Positions 12,192-23,600 of a stretch of 64,000 bases of DNA are shown here, piece after piece. Made by a program: the position numbers and the translations under genes. Each line of letters begins with the position of its first letter. Position 1 is the stretch's first letter. Below the pieces are notes generated by a model, which searched no databases, was not told the origin of the DNA, and saw only the letters and a list, made by a program, of their open reading frames with translations. This DNA comes from Hypomyces perniciosus (lineage: Eukaryota; Ascomycota; Sordariomycetes; Hypocreales; Hypocreaceae). The stretch spans positions 2,604,001 to 2,668,000 of the forward strand of contig SPDT01000001.1 of assembly GCA_008477525.1 (NCBI GenBank). The letters are read 5' to 3'.

Positions 12192-12816
12192 CTATTTCTC
12201 GGCACCGCCTGGACTCAGCGCCACGAATGCGACAATGCCAATCACCCACCAATACCTATCCAATGTCAGCTTCATCACTCATCACAACAACCATGGGCGG
12301 CAAATCATACTTTTGTAAGAATGTCTTCTCTTGCTCCTCAGCAACTTTCTTTCCTTCTGGAGAGAGAACGATCGGCTTGTTCAGCTCTGGCTGCTTGCCC
12401 TTGGTCTCCGGCAACACCACGACTTGCGGCCCAAAATCCCGAGTCTGTCCCGCATCAATCCGCACGCCTTTGAGGGCCGCGCTGAGGGCCTCTCCCTTAG
12501 CATCCACCGACAATATGATATTGGGGGAGTAGCCCTTGCTGAAGTTGTCTACTGAGGCAACTGTCGTTCCCGAGATCCATTTTGAAGACTTGGGGTCGTA
12601 GAGCCCAATTCGGACGAGCTGGGTAGATTCAGGAATCTCGGGGGCTTCGTAGGAGTTTACCGAAGAGGCTGAAATCTGGACGTCGTATGCGATTTCGGCT
12701 AGGAGGCTAGGGGCGTGCGAGTCCTCGATAGGTTGGATGTAGATTTGAGCGATGTGAATCTTGGCATTGACGAGCGCCGCGGCACCAAGGGCCGATAGAA
12801 GAGCTGCCACGCGCAT
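12192..12816 (-). CDS. EMC10: Secretory-pathway membrane protein, ER membrane complex subunit 10-like
   Basis: The predicted protein (189 residues) looks like the fungal relative of EMC10, a lumenal subunit of the ER membrane protein complex that inserts tail-anchored and multipass proteins. Exons are complement(12192..12255, 12311..12816) with a 55-nt intron. Residues 1-18 form a clean signal peptide (MRVAALLSALGAAALVNA). The middle is a beta-rich lumenal domain (LVRIGLYDPKSSKWISGTTV, NIILSVD, GPQVVVLPETKGKQPELNKP). Exon 2 supplies a single transmembrane helix, YWWVIGIVAFVALS, and a short GGAEK tail, giving type I topology. If the intron is retained, the frame reads 19 other residues and stops, yielding a soluble protein without the anchor. 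The family call rests on overall architecture and my memory of EMC10-like fungal proteins. A generic secreted membrane protein is the alternative. Confidence 0.6.
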
Positions 12817-13689
12817 CCTGAAGACGTAGTGCCGGTAAATGGTGCTATGGAAACAGGAGCGGGCTCTCGGAACTGTCGCTGGGACGAAGCTTGACCCGGG
12901 TTTTGTATCTGGAGTGCGATATGGAGAGACGTTGGAGGACAGAAGTTGGGTTTGGCGCTGTGCGCAATGACGTGCGCTGTCCAGACAGAGTACGACCCAA
13001 ATACGCCCTCACGTGCTGGGTAGAAGTGGCACTTCTACTACATGGCTGCTGCTATCCTTCACAAAACATGCGTCTTCGTCCTTGGAATTTTCTTCCATGT
13101 ATAATAATTGAGGTCTATCTATGTAGTAGACTTTGAACCAACGATTAAAGGGTCTACATACAAAGCCCATGTGCGATTCTTACACCGGTCTCTTTATGGT
13201 AGGAGAACCCAGCCACTAAACCACCGACCCAACGACCAGCATCATACTCTGCGAGGCCGGGGGTGGTTTTGGTAAGGGATAAGGCACTGTTCTGAGTGTT
13301 ACAAAAGCTACCAGAGTAGTAAGGGTTGATAGAAGGCTCTGTCAGGCTGTTTAGTGACTTTTTTCTGTTATCAATTCCCTACCAAAAACAGGGCCTGGTC
13401 TCGTAGCAGTGATGTAGGTACATATTTCGGCGGAGCAGTACTTCGTACTTCGTACTCCATACACCCCTACAACACCCCGACCTCAGACCGAAATCTGGAG
13501 TCGAGAGGGTGCGGAGCCCAATCGTTTTGGCAATCAACAGCTGATGATGGCGACGCTTACCAACCACTCTCTTCGCTGGCCTGTGTCGTGGCTGCGGCAT
13601 GTGTGCACGATCCTTGCTTAGCCAGGCAGAGCTGGTTGCCTCGCCGCATATCCAGAGAGCCAAACACATGCTACGGACGACGTGTCATG
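12817..13689. other. Intergenic spacer upstream of the agmatine-deiminase remnant
   Basis: The stretch contains the EMC10-like promoter on its left. A CTTCGTAC direct repeat, a variant of the dispersed 9-mer family, lies at about 13440. A + strand open frame from 13354 has no recognisable fold; only its last part may belong to the pseudogene that follows. Confidence 0.4.
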
Positions 13690-14280
13690 TATCTCGGAGA
13701 CTGTCGCGCGCTTGAGCGAGTCGTTCTACTGGTTGACAACGAACGCCTCCAGGAAACAGCGCATGTCGACTTCGACGCCTTACCCGATTAAAATCCATCC
13801 CGTCCAAGGCAACGACCTCGGTCTCTAAATGGGACAATGCCTCGAAAACTAAAGGAGCATCTGTGGCGTTGATTTCAACTTCTATGATGGACGGGTTCTC
13901 CTCTCCCGGACGCTCAGTGTGGAAAAGGCGATCTGGATCCCGGGCAGGAAGGGTCTAGATGTCCCAAATTACCATATCGATGCTCTGGCACGCTTTGTCT
14001 GTCCAAGAATGGTGCTACTAAGCCAACCCACTGGAATGGAAGACTGTGACAGGAAAGCCTACAGGGAAGCCTCAACAGCCACAAGAAACCGGCTACATAC
14101 TCGGAGCTGCAAGCCATCGATGGTCAATCGTCTGTGAACGGCAGCATTCTCCTGCCCCCGTTCGGCGACAAAACGACGGATTTCAAGGTCCTGAAGACAA
14201 CCCGGGGTCTGTTCTGCACCAATAGAGAGATTGCGTCCCACACCCTGAATGATCACTCCAAAGGATTTCTATTGTCGTAG
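13690..14280 (+). pseudogene. Agmatine deiminase (porphyromonas-type peptidyl-arginine deiminase family), broken remnant
   Basis: Fragments of one protein family are spread over three reading frames in the correct order. Around 13873-14075 one frame reads GVDFNFYDGR, then SVEKAIWIPGRKGLDV, then YHIDALARFVCPRMVLLSQP, which matches the region of agmatine deiminases around the conserved GRKGLD and HIDALARF motifs. Near 14079 another frame reads PQETGYILGA. From 14134 a third frame reads VNGSILLPPFGDKTTDFKVL then GLFCTNREIA, matching the family's NGxxxxPxFGD strand, and stops at 14278. At least two frameshifts, an apparent deletion before RTLSVEK, and the absence of the C-terminal GGGxHC segment with the catalytic Cys make it non-functional. 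Upstream, ERVVLLVDNERLQETAHVDF may be a further piece. Intact family members hydrolyse agmatine to N-carbamoylputrescine. Confidence 0.7.
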
Positions 14281-14601
14281 TTGACACGAGAGTCCAAGTC
14301 TGGAGATTCACTCGACTTGTGATATACCTAAGTACACCATCGCGAGGTCATCACGCCAAGTTGTTCGAACCGCCTGAGAGTCTATGTCCAAGAACTGCGT
14401 ACGCGGCGATTCCATAAGCTGATTCATCCCAACGAACCCATGAACTAAATAAAAAAGGAAAGGTCCTCGAGATTTACAGGGCTCGCAGCCTACAATCCAA
14501 TCCTGCTGTCCTCAATCAATGGCTCATATACCAGCACCAGCACGCTTATACGGCGAGCCCTTCCACAGCTCCTCGCAACGAACAAGCATACCGCATATTC
14601 G
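14281..14601. other. Spacer after the agmatine-deiminase remnant
   Basis: No gene, RNA or repeat was recognised in this short stretch. Confidence 0.4.
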
Positions 14602-15429
14602 TTACACTTTGTTGTTGAAATAATCCAGGAAAAGACAGGCAGAAGCGCAGATATCTATAATTGTGGGCAGAATGCGAAGGAAGACTGTAGCTGGGTCTCG
14701 GATTATGAATCCCACAAGGAAAAGAGCAACCAGCGTGACGCGAAACACCTGTGACAGATATTGGTCTCTCCATCGCCGGCGCCTGAAGAGGCCAAAGACG
14801 CAACTCCAGTGTACAAAGGTCGCCACCGCTAATAGCAACAGAAGACCCTCGCAGGAATACGTTTGTCGGAGGAAAGTAGGCAAGTGCCTCTGTGTTTTCA
14901 GAGCTTCCGGGTTGCAAACCTTGATACAACTGCCGTCAGCATGCTATTCTGGGACGTTTGAAGTTGGCGGTCTTACAGGAAACGTCCTCCAGCATCCCTC
15001 ACTTCCATTACCAATATCGAACTGCGTCGGAATGAAGTTCAGGGCCGCTGTTAAACTCCATGCAGTCATGGTTCGATATATGGACCGATCTTGACCATTT
15101 TCTATCACCTCTTGAGCTAACCATCGTTGTGTTGGGTTTCCAGTCTCGGTTTTTTCAGCGGCCGATGGCAAAGACGGATACCTGATTGCATTGTTACTTT
15201 CCAACATAGACTCGGAGTGTTGCCAATACTGTTGTTCGCTGAGAGGTTACGGACGAGATTCCAGAAGGGATAAATGTTGCGGTAATCCGCTATTCAAATC
15301 ACGGCCCTGAAACCAAGATAACAAATACAGGAGAAGTTTAGAAAGGACCCGACTCGGCTGAGAGACTCCCCTCAATTCTGAGGTAGGTGTTTGAGCCAAC
15401 CACAGCTGTCCATGTGGTGAGGCGATCAT
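14602..15429 (-). pseudogene. Stop-interrupted hydrophobic ORF, probable decayed membrane-protein gene
   Basis: Three open segments on the minus strand (15429-15247, 15207-14944 and 14883-14602) lie in the same frame, separated by single in-frame stops (after LLESRP and after SNVPE). Reading across the second stop gives a continuous sequence, HADGSCIKVCNPEALKTQ, then a strongly hydrophobic part: GLLLLLAVATFVHWSCVFGLF, VFRVTLVALFLVGFII and ILPTIIDICASACLFLDYF. That suggests about three membrane helices. A GTAAGA donor exists at 14976, but the acceptor that keeps this frame would leave a 33-nt intron, which is too short. I do not recognise the family. It is either a nonsense-mutated gene, consistent with the broken gene next to it, or a multi-exon gene whose introns I cannot place. 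Confidence 0.35.
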
Positions 15430-15955
15430 GCAGTCTCAGCCACGACGCCATTCCAGGTTACCTTGAGCTAACCCCCTTGTCGACGCGAACCAGGTTGACG
15501 TACGCCGGAGTGGTGTGGTATCGCTGGTTCTCTTTTCCCCTTTGATGTACCCCGTACGAGCAGAAAGTACCTCTCTGCCGCATGAGACAAGAACAGTCTA
15601 TCCCGTTTGCTTGCTGCCAGTTCCGGACTCGCAGTACTTCAACCGCCTCAAACATCCATTGATCAACCTTCCCCCAATCTTTATTTGACACAACACTCGA
15701 CTTGCGGCTCGTTTTACTGCTCCATATCACCGAAACCTTGTAACTGATTTCATTCTACAAATCCTTTACTGCATTGTCATTTTCTCGATCTGCTTTTGTT
15801 CTTGCTCTTCGAGCGATATATCCTCTCCTCCACGCTTTTCCACACCCTCCGCCTGGATCTCAACCTGGTTCCGCCGCTTGCAGTCTGCAACGGGATTCTT
15901 CTTGAGGCGTCTCCAGCAGCTGTAGTTAACCTGGGTGTCACTGTTTGTGTATGCA
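15430..15955. other. Spacer upstream of the EST1-like gene
   Basis: This probably holds the promoter and 5' UTR of the + strand gene starting near 15956. A pyrimidine-rich stretch runs over about 15770-15840. Minus-strand frames here show no domain. Confidence 0.4.
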
Positions 15956-18100
15956 ATGACCACAGAAGAATGGGTTTTGCAGATCAACATCTCCCTTTCG
16001 GCGCTGGTCCTCCTATCGGCGAGTCAGCAAGATCACCTGCCTTGGGCCTCAACAGCAACCTTGGTGTATGTTTCTTTCTGCTTTCTTCTCTCGTTATCTT
16101 TTGTTTATTCCAATATAACACCATCAATCTCACCTCGAGAAACAGAATACTCCTCGCATGGGGCGCAACCGGGATCCCTCTCACATATATTCACCGGCAG
16201 TTTCTTCTAGAGTACGTCTTGATTCCGTTGCAGCTACGAGTGGAAGTTCTCAATAGCTCAATTTTGTTTTAGGAACCGTCAGCGGATAATCGTATATCTA
16301 CTGAAAGTCTGGGTGCTTTTCATAGCGTCACTGCAACCCCCGGTTGCGGATGCCGTCCTACTCCTTCCGCTGTCGACCACGATTGCTCTACTATGGATAA
16401 CAGCCAACGAAATCCAACAGCCTCACGGGCATCTAGAGCTTCCGTCTCCAGTTCCAGGGCCACGACGGGTGTAAGTAAGAGCTGGGTGGAGTATTTGCGC
16501 AGTTCTGCTAGAGGCGTTCCGGATCCAGACCGGAATCGTCCTAGCCAACGATTCAGGAATCTGGAAACACCACGTCATGTACCAAACAACGAATCAAGAG
16601 ATACCCCACGAGGGGCCGAGCGGGATCAGCCAAATCCCCAGCAATCTGAGCCTGAGACCCGGTCAATTAGCCAAGAGCAGCTCGTTGCTGAAGTCAAGGG
16701 CATCTACGCAGGTCTGGTAATGGTTGAGAAGAAGCGTATCGAGGTAGACATGGCCCAGACAACGGATGAACATCTCTCACGGAGTCTAAATAACGATCAG
16801 TGGCATGCTTTGATCGCTCTTCATCGCACCCTTCTTCGCGAACATCACGATTTCTTTCTGGCATCTCAGCATCCCTCCAGCAGCCTTGAACGTTTGGCTG
16901 CAAAATATCGCATGCCCGCACGAATGTGGCGACACGGCATACACTCATTCTTGGAGCTGCTTCGTCATAAATCACCAGATTCGTCGGAGCCCAGGTTGAC
17001 TTTTATTCATATAGCATATTCGGTGATGGCGCTCTTATACGAAACGGTGCCTGCTTTTGAAGACACTTGGATAGAGTGCCTAGGCGATCTGGGCCGATAC
17101 AGGTAGGCTATCCAGGTCTTTCGTATAGTTCATTAGCTCACCATCAGACAGGATGGCGATCGAGGATGATGATATCCGCGGCCGAGAGACTTGGATTAGC
17201 GTCGCTCGATATTGGTACACAAAAGCCTTTAAAAAGTCGCACACAGTGGGACGCCTCTATCACCATCTGGCGACTCCGGCCCGGCCAAATGCTCTGCCAC
17301 AGCTCTACCAAAAATCGCTTTCTATTTACAACATCTCCCATCCCAAACGGGAGTCGTCAATACGTCGTCTTCTTGACCCTGTCGTCGAACCAAATCATGT
17401 TCCATCGACATTCAGCGACGCTGAATTTATTCGCGTGTACGAACCTCTCTTGAGTGACACTGGGGCCGATACACATCACTTGTCGCTTCATAAGAGCCTA
17501 TTACGGAGACTACTAGACAACCACATCACTAGAACGACACGAGAATGGTTGATGCCTGGCAGCCAGGATGCAAGTTCCGCCGAAATCGTATTTCAACGCT
17601 TTGGTGACCCTAACATCCTACCATATATGCACATTACTCTAGCTTTCATCTGCAACCTTGCATACAGCCAAGCGGCTATAACACATGTTGAAGGGCAAAT
17701 CCCTTGGAAGCTAATATCTACGATGCTCAACACACTTTCGCTCTCGTGGCGGACAATATCACGCATTGAGGATCAAGAATTTCCGATCCCGGCCAGGGGC
17801 TCAGATGAAAGACCGCTGCCTGAAGACTTCGCTATGCGGGGTCTATTGTGGACGGATCAGATGTTTCCTGATGGGCAGTTCCATAACAAGCTTGTCGACG
17901 ACGATGAAAGATATTTCGAAGTGGAGGGAATGACCAAGGCAAGAGCCGAGAGGATTGCTTGGCTTGGTTATCTGCTTCATAGAAATCTTCAGTACGATTT
18001 CGAGGCCCGGAAATTCGGTTCAGAAACTATCCCAGACACGACTTCTACCGGACAACATGGTGGCTTGTTAGTCGAAGCAACATTCAAGAAGGTGCCCTGA
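15956..18100 (+). CDS. EST1/SMG7-like DNA/RNA-binding domain protein with probable N-terminal membrane segments
   Basis: The well-supported core runs from about 16393 to 18100. It contains the fungal EST1-type helical domain: HALIALHRTLLREHHDFFLA, RMPARMWRHGIHSFLELLRH, LLYETVPAFEDTWIECLGDL, then, across a 49-nt intron (17103-17151), MAIEDDDIR, ARYWYTKA and VGRLYHHLATPARPNALPQL. EST1/SMG5-7 relatives act in telomerase recruitment or RNA decay; many filamentous-fungal members are uncharacterised. A full model with exons 15956..16065, 16146..16211, 16273..16470, 16512..17102 and 17152..18100 keeps one frame (637 residues) and adds hydrophobic N-terminal helices (INISLSALVLLSASQ, ILLAWGATGIPLTYIHRQF, VYLLKVWVLFIASL, VLLLPLSTTIALLWITA). 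Its third intron would be only 41 nt; a 74-nt alternative ending at 16544 also keeps the frame. The simpler alternative starts at the ATG at 16393, with no membrane part. Confidence 0.6.
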
Positions 18101-19393
18101 CGGCTGGCACCTCACTTCGTTTCTAGAACTGCGTTCCATTTGTGCCACGATAATATGGGCACTTATATCCAGAACCGCAACCCTGTACAATAATACACTA
18201 CAGCTCTTGCAGGCTGTCGAGTCTGCGTACGCTTCTCTCATGGTCGAACCCAGAGGGGTCATTCCTCTTTCGCATGGCCATAGAGGCCGCGCACCTCTCT
18301 TCCTGGTGCGCTAGATTTTGGATTTCGGATTAAAATAGGAGAGATCAAGGTCGTTAATCCCCTGGTTTTCTGGGGCGGTTTACCTAGGCGTTTTTGTTTG
18401 TGTATCAATGGCAGCATTGATGTGAAATGGGACGACCTTTAGATCTTTGGGCCTGAGGATCCGGAAGATGACTGAGTGCGGTGGACAAGTTTCCTTTTTT
18501 TTAACGTAGGGGTTTAGGAGACCTCCCCCATGGAGGGCGCTGCGTATATATCAGCAGACGTGTGATGACCAATTCAAGACCTATGATGGGTTTAATCGAG
18601 TTGGACTACTTACTGAAATCCGGCTCAGCCCTAGCTACGGTTACACGAAATTGCACTGTGCATCTACCGTGGTTGTCCTTGTGGACACCCAGCATTCCAC
18701 TGACTTTACGTTTGATGGTTTCGAGGTAGGCAATGTTTGTGTTGAAATTGACAATATCAGAGTTTCTAACTCGACATTCTCTCGGACATCCATGATGGCT
18801 TCTCACACTATCAGTATTCAACATGGACTACACATGGGCCAAAATACTTTTTTCCTCATTTGCCACCATATGGATGTAGACTTCACCTGTGTTGTCACAG
18901 CTCATGAGACAAGTCACGATAAATACGCCAGGGCCGTAGTGTAATACATGGTATTCATCGCTTTATGTACCCATATGCGCGTTGCCTCAACCCTTTCTAC
19001 CCTGTCTCCGTATGACTCCTCCAAGAAGGAAATGCAGCAGGACTACTAAAAACTCCGAAATCCCCCCCCCCGTACGCCTTCATGTGTATCTTGTGTGGGT
19101 GTTGAGAGAGTTGCCCCCTAGAACCAACCGCCCTTGCCCTTGCCCCCCGGCCATCTCCGTTTGTTTCAGTACAACAAAAAAAACCAGTTCTCATATCTTC
19201 AAAAGAAAGAAAGAAAGAAAGACAAGAAGGAAATAAAACAAAAGAGTTCATTAATAAATATGCGCCTGCTCAGCAGACCCGCTGTTGCCATGCTGTCACA
19301 AGGTGTAAGTGGTGTGTGTGCGAGTGTGCGTATGTGAGAAGGGGGGTATCATCTCTAGTCCGATCTTCGTCTTTTTGATCTCGAAATGTTCGT
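18101..19393. other. Intergenic spacer with a coding-like tail
   Basis: Just after the EST1-like stop, a + strand frame without ATG (about 18109-18312) reads LTSFLELRSICATIIWALIS, then RTATLYNNTLQLLQAVESAY. It resembles real protein but cannot be joined by a normal intron. The rest has no recognised gene. A short GAAA-type repeat lies near 19203-19222. Confidence 0.35.
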
Positions 19394-20639
19394 TTAGTTC
19401 GAGCCCCCTGTCTGTGATTGTTGTTGGGCATCATCATCGTCCTCTTCGTCCTCTTCGTCAATCTCGTCATCCGACATTGATCCATCAGATTCCAGCGTAT
19501 AACCGGGTGCCCTCTGCACCAAGCCCTGGTAATATGCCACCAGGACTTCCGGATTGGGTACTATTTTCCAGTCGACTCTGTATAAGAACTCGAGTTCGAG
19601 GAGTTTGAGCTCAGCAACGCGTACGCCACCGACGCGGGCGTAGGTGATGTTGTTCCAGAAGGAGTCGGAGAGGCCCTTTGCTGCGACGGTGGCGGCGGTG
19701 ATAAGGAAGCGGTGGACGGTTAAGGTGTTGATTGTGAATTCGGAGTAGAGCGCGCAGAGACGGTCGATATAGTAGACCATGGCGAGGAGGAGAGGCGGAG
19801 TGAGAGTGGCGTGGCGGGCGAGGCGATGGAGGTAGTCTCGGACTGATATCCCTGGGGCGGTCCTACAGCATTCAGGAGCCGGCGGTTAGGATTTTGAAGA
19901 ATCGGGAAACGTCTGAGTTGGGTTCGCGCCACAAAAGCTAGCCAACTTACCTGGAGTGGAAGCGCGTAAGGCCGCCGTTGGTGCGGATTGCGTCGTTGGT
20001 TGCGATGAGTTCCCCCAGCATGTGCGCAATTAGTTGGACCATGTCCTCTACGGGACAGAGTTCATATCGTTGGGGCAGGACTTTGGGCGGCTGCTCCTCG
20101 GGCTTGGCTCGCTTAGAGCTCTTGGGTGAAGAGGATCGCTGGGTGAGGGTGGAGGAAGATGACGGTTCTGGTCCCAGTGTCTCCCCTCCTTGCGCAGCGG
20201 GATAGCTTCTACGCTTGTTTGGCGACGATAGGGACGTGTCTGATGCCTGCGCACTAGCAGAAGAGATCTGCGCTTGCGGTGCGTTTGGAGTTGTTTTCGT
20301 GGGCTGAGCGAAATGCTGAGTAGTAGTGGCGCTAGCAGCGGTATTATACTGCGCTTCACTCCCGCTACCCGCCATGCTCGCAGACGAAGGCGCTGAGGCC
20401 ATGGAGACGTCCGAGGACGAAGCAGATGCTGTCATGGCTGCAGCGGACCGCGAAGACGGGCGGCGATGCGGCTGTGGTGGCTTCGGACTCGGGGCCGATG
20501 GCGGAGGCGGAGGCTGCTGCGGCGGCAGTCGAGAGGAAGAGATGGTCGAGTCCTGCGAGGATCGAGAGGGCGGCGCATGGCGGAAGCTCGTGGGGGAAGC
20601 ATTGGCGGAGGAGGAGAGCACGGGGGATGTCTTCAACAT
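19394..20639 (-). CDS. PHO80: PHO80/PREG-like cyclin of the phosphate-sensing CDK pathway
   Basis: Pho80-family cyclins activate the Pho85-type kinase; in Neurospora the counterpart PREG represses the phosphate-acquisition factor NUC-1. Exons are complement(19394..19862, 19951..20639) with an 88-nt intron, giving 385 residues from the ATG at 20639. The first 185 residues are Ser/Pro/Ala/Gln-rich and low complexity. The cyclin fold begins near residue 190 with LPQRYELCPVEDMVQLIAHM and continues across the splice with APGISVRDYLHRLARHATL, PPLLLAMVYYIDRLC, TINTLTVHRFLITAATVAAK and LELEFLYRVDWKIVPNPEVL, which are highly characteristic. The tail is acidic (DDEIDEEDEEDDDD). The frame stays open upstream of the chosen ATG (for example NLLYLPHFDDAPQKT) but I found no other in-frame ATG before the pentanucleotide repeat, so the true start could differ. 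Confidence 0.85.
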
Positions 20640-23600
20640 GGTCTTCTGCGGCGCATCGTCAAAGTGCGGGAGATATAGCAAGTTGGACGGAGAAGAGGCA
20701 GAGGACGACGACAGCTGGCGGTTGGCGATGACGGCGGCAGATTGATATGTATCATGGGAAGAAAGAAGGGGAGAAGTAGAGCAGAGCAGAGCAGAGCAGA
20801 GCAGAGCAGAGCAGAGCAGAGCAGAGCAAAGAATGGGAATAGAGGGTTGAAGAGGAAGAGGAAGAGGAAGACGCAGCAGTGGCAGTAGCAGTAGCAGTAG
20901 TCGTAGTCGTAGTAGTGTAGCAGCAGGGGAGCCACTTGATGCAGGTCAATCAATCGAGGTTGAGCGAGGGTCGTGGTTCGTGGGTTTGTGGTGGTTTCGG
21001 TTTTGTGTGGTGGTGGCAGTACTTCGTACTTGGTAGGTAGTAGTAGTAGATAGACAGGTAAATAATAGTGGCAGTAATAGTGAAGTGAATTGTACCTCCA
21101 GTCACCAGTCACTCACTAATATCGCCCTCTCACGCGCGCTCTCATCTCCCTCTCAGCCTTCTACTCGTGCTCTGGTTCCAAGCCCAAGCCCAAGACCAAG
21201 ACCAAGACCAAGACCACAAGCATGCGTGTATTATAATAATTCCGTGGAGCGAACCTGAATGGCTCACCGAGCTCAAATCCACGGCGCTGCCCCAGGCAAA
21301 AGTCTAACGTTGCTTAGTTGGTGGCTGTTTAGCCGGCGTATGAATGGTCAGGCGCTCGAGGGCGTACTCGTAAGTGGGCGCATGGAGCAAGAAGCGCTAT
21401 TCAGGGCATAATATGAGGCGGAATGACTTATCTTATGGGATGAGTGGAAAAAGAAATCCAGGAAATCCAAAAAGAATGAAATAAATAAAGGGAAAAATAT
21501 CGACGTGAGGGAAAGAGATTTGTCAGGCTTTTCGCCCTCTTCCTAGGTGCCACGAAACCGGAGGTTCGTTCTTACGGAGTAATCGTTTTTATGAATTGTT
21601 GCCAACTCATCAACGCGGCATGACAGATGGATCCCACACTTCTCTTCTCTTCTCCTTCTCTCTCTCGCTGTCTCTTTTTTGGTTTTCCCCAGTTAGTCTG
21701 GTGAACTTTTAGCTAATTAGTATCCATTCTATCTAGAGCCTGCATGGAGAAGGGAAAAAAGAGCCCATCACCGCTACGGAAGGAGCCCATTTTTCCTCTA
21801 TGTTAGTGAAAATAATAAGGAGTAAATCGGTCAAGTCCGAGGCTTTTTCAACGTTTGTCATCGCGCTTCCTTGGCTGGCCCCGCCAATCCAAGTGGAGAT
21901 GTGTGAAAGAAATACTAGCAGTAGTACGGAGGTACGGAAGTAGTAGTACGTGATATTGAGGTGTGATGTAATAATTTAGACATGTTAAGACTTTTTTTTT
22001 TCCTTGGTGTTTTTTTTCCCTTCTCTCTGTTGCTACGACTCCGTCAGTATGCTGTCTTACATGACGGCGCTAAGGGATGAGAATCTTTATGCTCCCCTTT
22101 CAAAGCTTAGACAGATGTTCAGTGAATAAGTCTCCGAATTCCCATCTTGACGGAATACTATTACTAGTACCCCATACTAGTAATCCCAATAGCAATGCTC
22201 TTACTCGTACACTTATAATTACGACTCGTACACTGCATGCTTGATAGATAGTACACACAACGATTGTGGACTCCCATCATCAAATACTACCCCGGACCCG
22301 ACCCCAGACGGCTCCTACGTACGGAGTACAGCACGGGGATCTCGTTCTCGTCTCATTCAGAAACAAATGACGACGAAAAAGTGACAGCTACTAGTCCGGT
22401 CAAGGGGTATCGATTTAGTAGTGGTAGTAGTTCATTTCCTGGTTCAATCGGCGCGGGCAACTGAGCCTCGTGCTAGAATATAGCTCATTGATTCGTCCTT
22501 ACTCCGTATGTACTGGAGATGAATGCAGCACCTCTCATACTACGGAGTACTGCTAGTTAAAAAAAAATTGGTCTGGGAATCCTTTTGCCAGGGCCTTGTG
22601 GCACAGACTCCACTCAGTATGTCGGTAGTATGTACTCCGTAGTAATACATGTTTTGGTACGGAGTGCATGGTATTAGATGGACATGGCATGGCACGTTGT
22701 TCTTCCTGTGAGGAACTACTCGTATGGGAGACGAGGGCTCACACAGAGTTGGCCTGATCTGGACAGAGGCAGACCGGAGCACCTCGGAAATTTACAAAAA
22801 GTCCTTCCGCCACAGAAATTGCTGATAAAAAGCCATGAGCGAGTTGATTGAGACTCAACGAAGCGAGAATGACTGCTTCTTTCAGGTTTCAATCTGGTGG
22901 ACGTGAACATGGCAGCAAAGGCCTTCTTACTCTGTACTACTCCGTCAATCCGTCTCTATCTGACTTGATTAACTAATCCATTCTGCCAAGTATGTATGTA
23001 TTCAGGATGCAAAACCTCAGCATCCTCACTCCGGCATCCTGCATCCTGCATACTCCTGACGACAAAACCGACACATTTTCATGCTAAACTTTACCCGCTG
23101 ATTCAAGTTTTCTATGTTTCTAGATCCGTCTTCAGCGGATACTACTATTACTACTACTACTACTACTAGTCCGGAGTACGGATCGAAATCGGCAGTCCAA
23201 AGTTCGGGTGGGGAAGTGCCCCGTTAAAACGCGATAAGATAACGGGAGACACGTGCCACGACGACGTCGAACCTGCTTGACGTGACTGCATCGACGATGA
23301 CCGCCTAGAAGGACCGCAGCAACTTGCCAGTAACAACGATTCTCCTTTTGATCTCTGCCAATCTCGCCAGCAGCTCGATTATCCATTCCGCCTATTCCTT
23401 CATCCGTTAGCTTTGGAGCATTCATAAACTGCGCGCCGAAACAGTCCCTATATATACAAGGTACTTTACTTTGCTGGGCGCATGGGACCGCCAAACGATT
23501 GGGCTGGCTGGTTCACATTGCGTCAACATCACATCTTAATCCATATACCACTAGTAATATCGATGCGACACTCGCGATAGCCGCCTCTACAAGCACCTTA

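Noticed and set aside
13354..14256. First thought to be a HET-domain or transposase remnant
   Set aside because: The ordered GRKGLD, HIDALARF and NGSILLPPFGD fragments fit agmatine deiminase much better.
14355..18260. Possible tRNA B-box-like strings (for example TTCGAACC near 14366 and GGTCGAACCC near 18241)
   Set aside because: No matching A box at the right distance and no cloverleaf can be folded around them.
20633..21112. 159-residue minus-strand ORF rich in LLCSALLCSALL and Tyr repeats
   Set aside because: It is the translation of the AGAGC pentanucleotide and neighbouring microsatellites. The PHO80-like gene uses another frame downstream.
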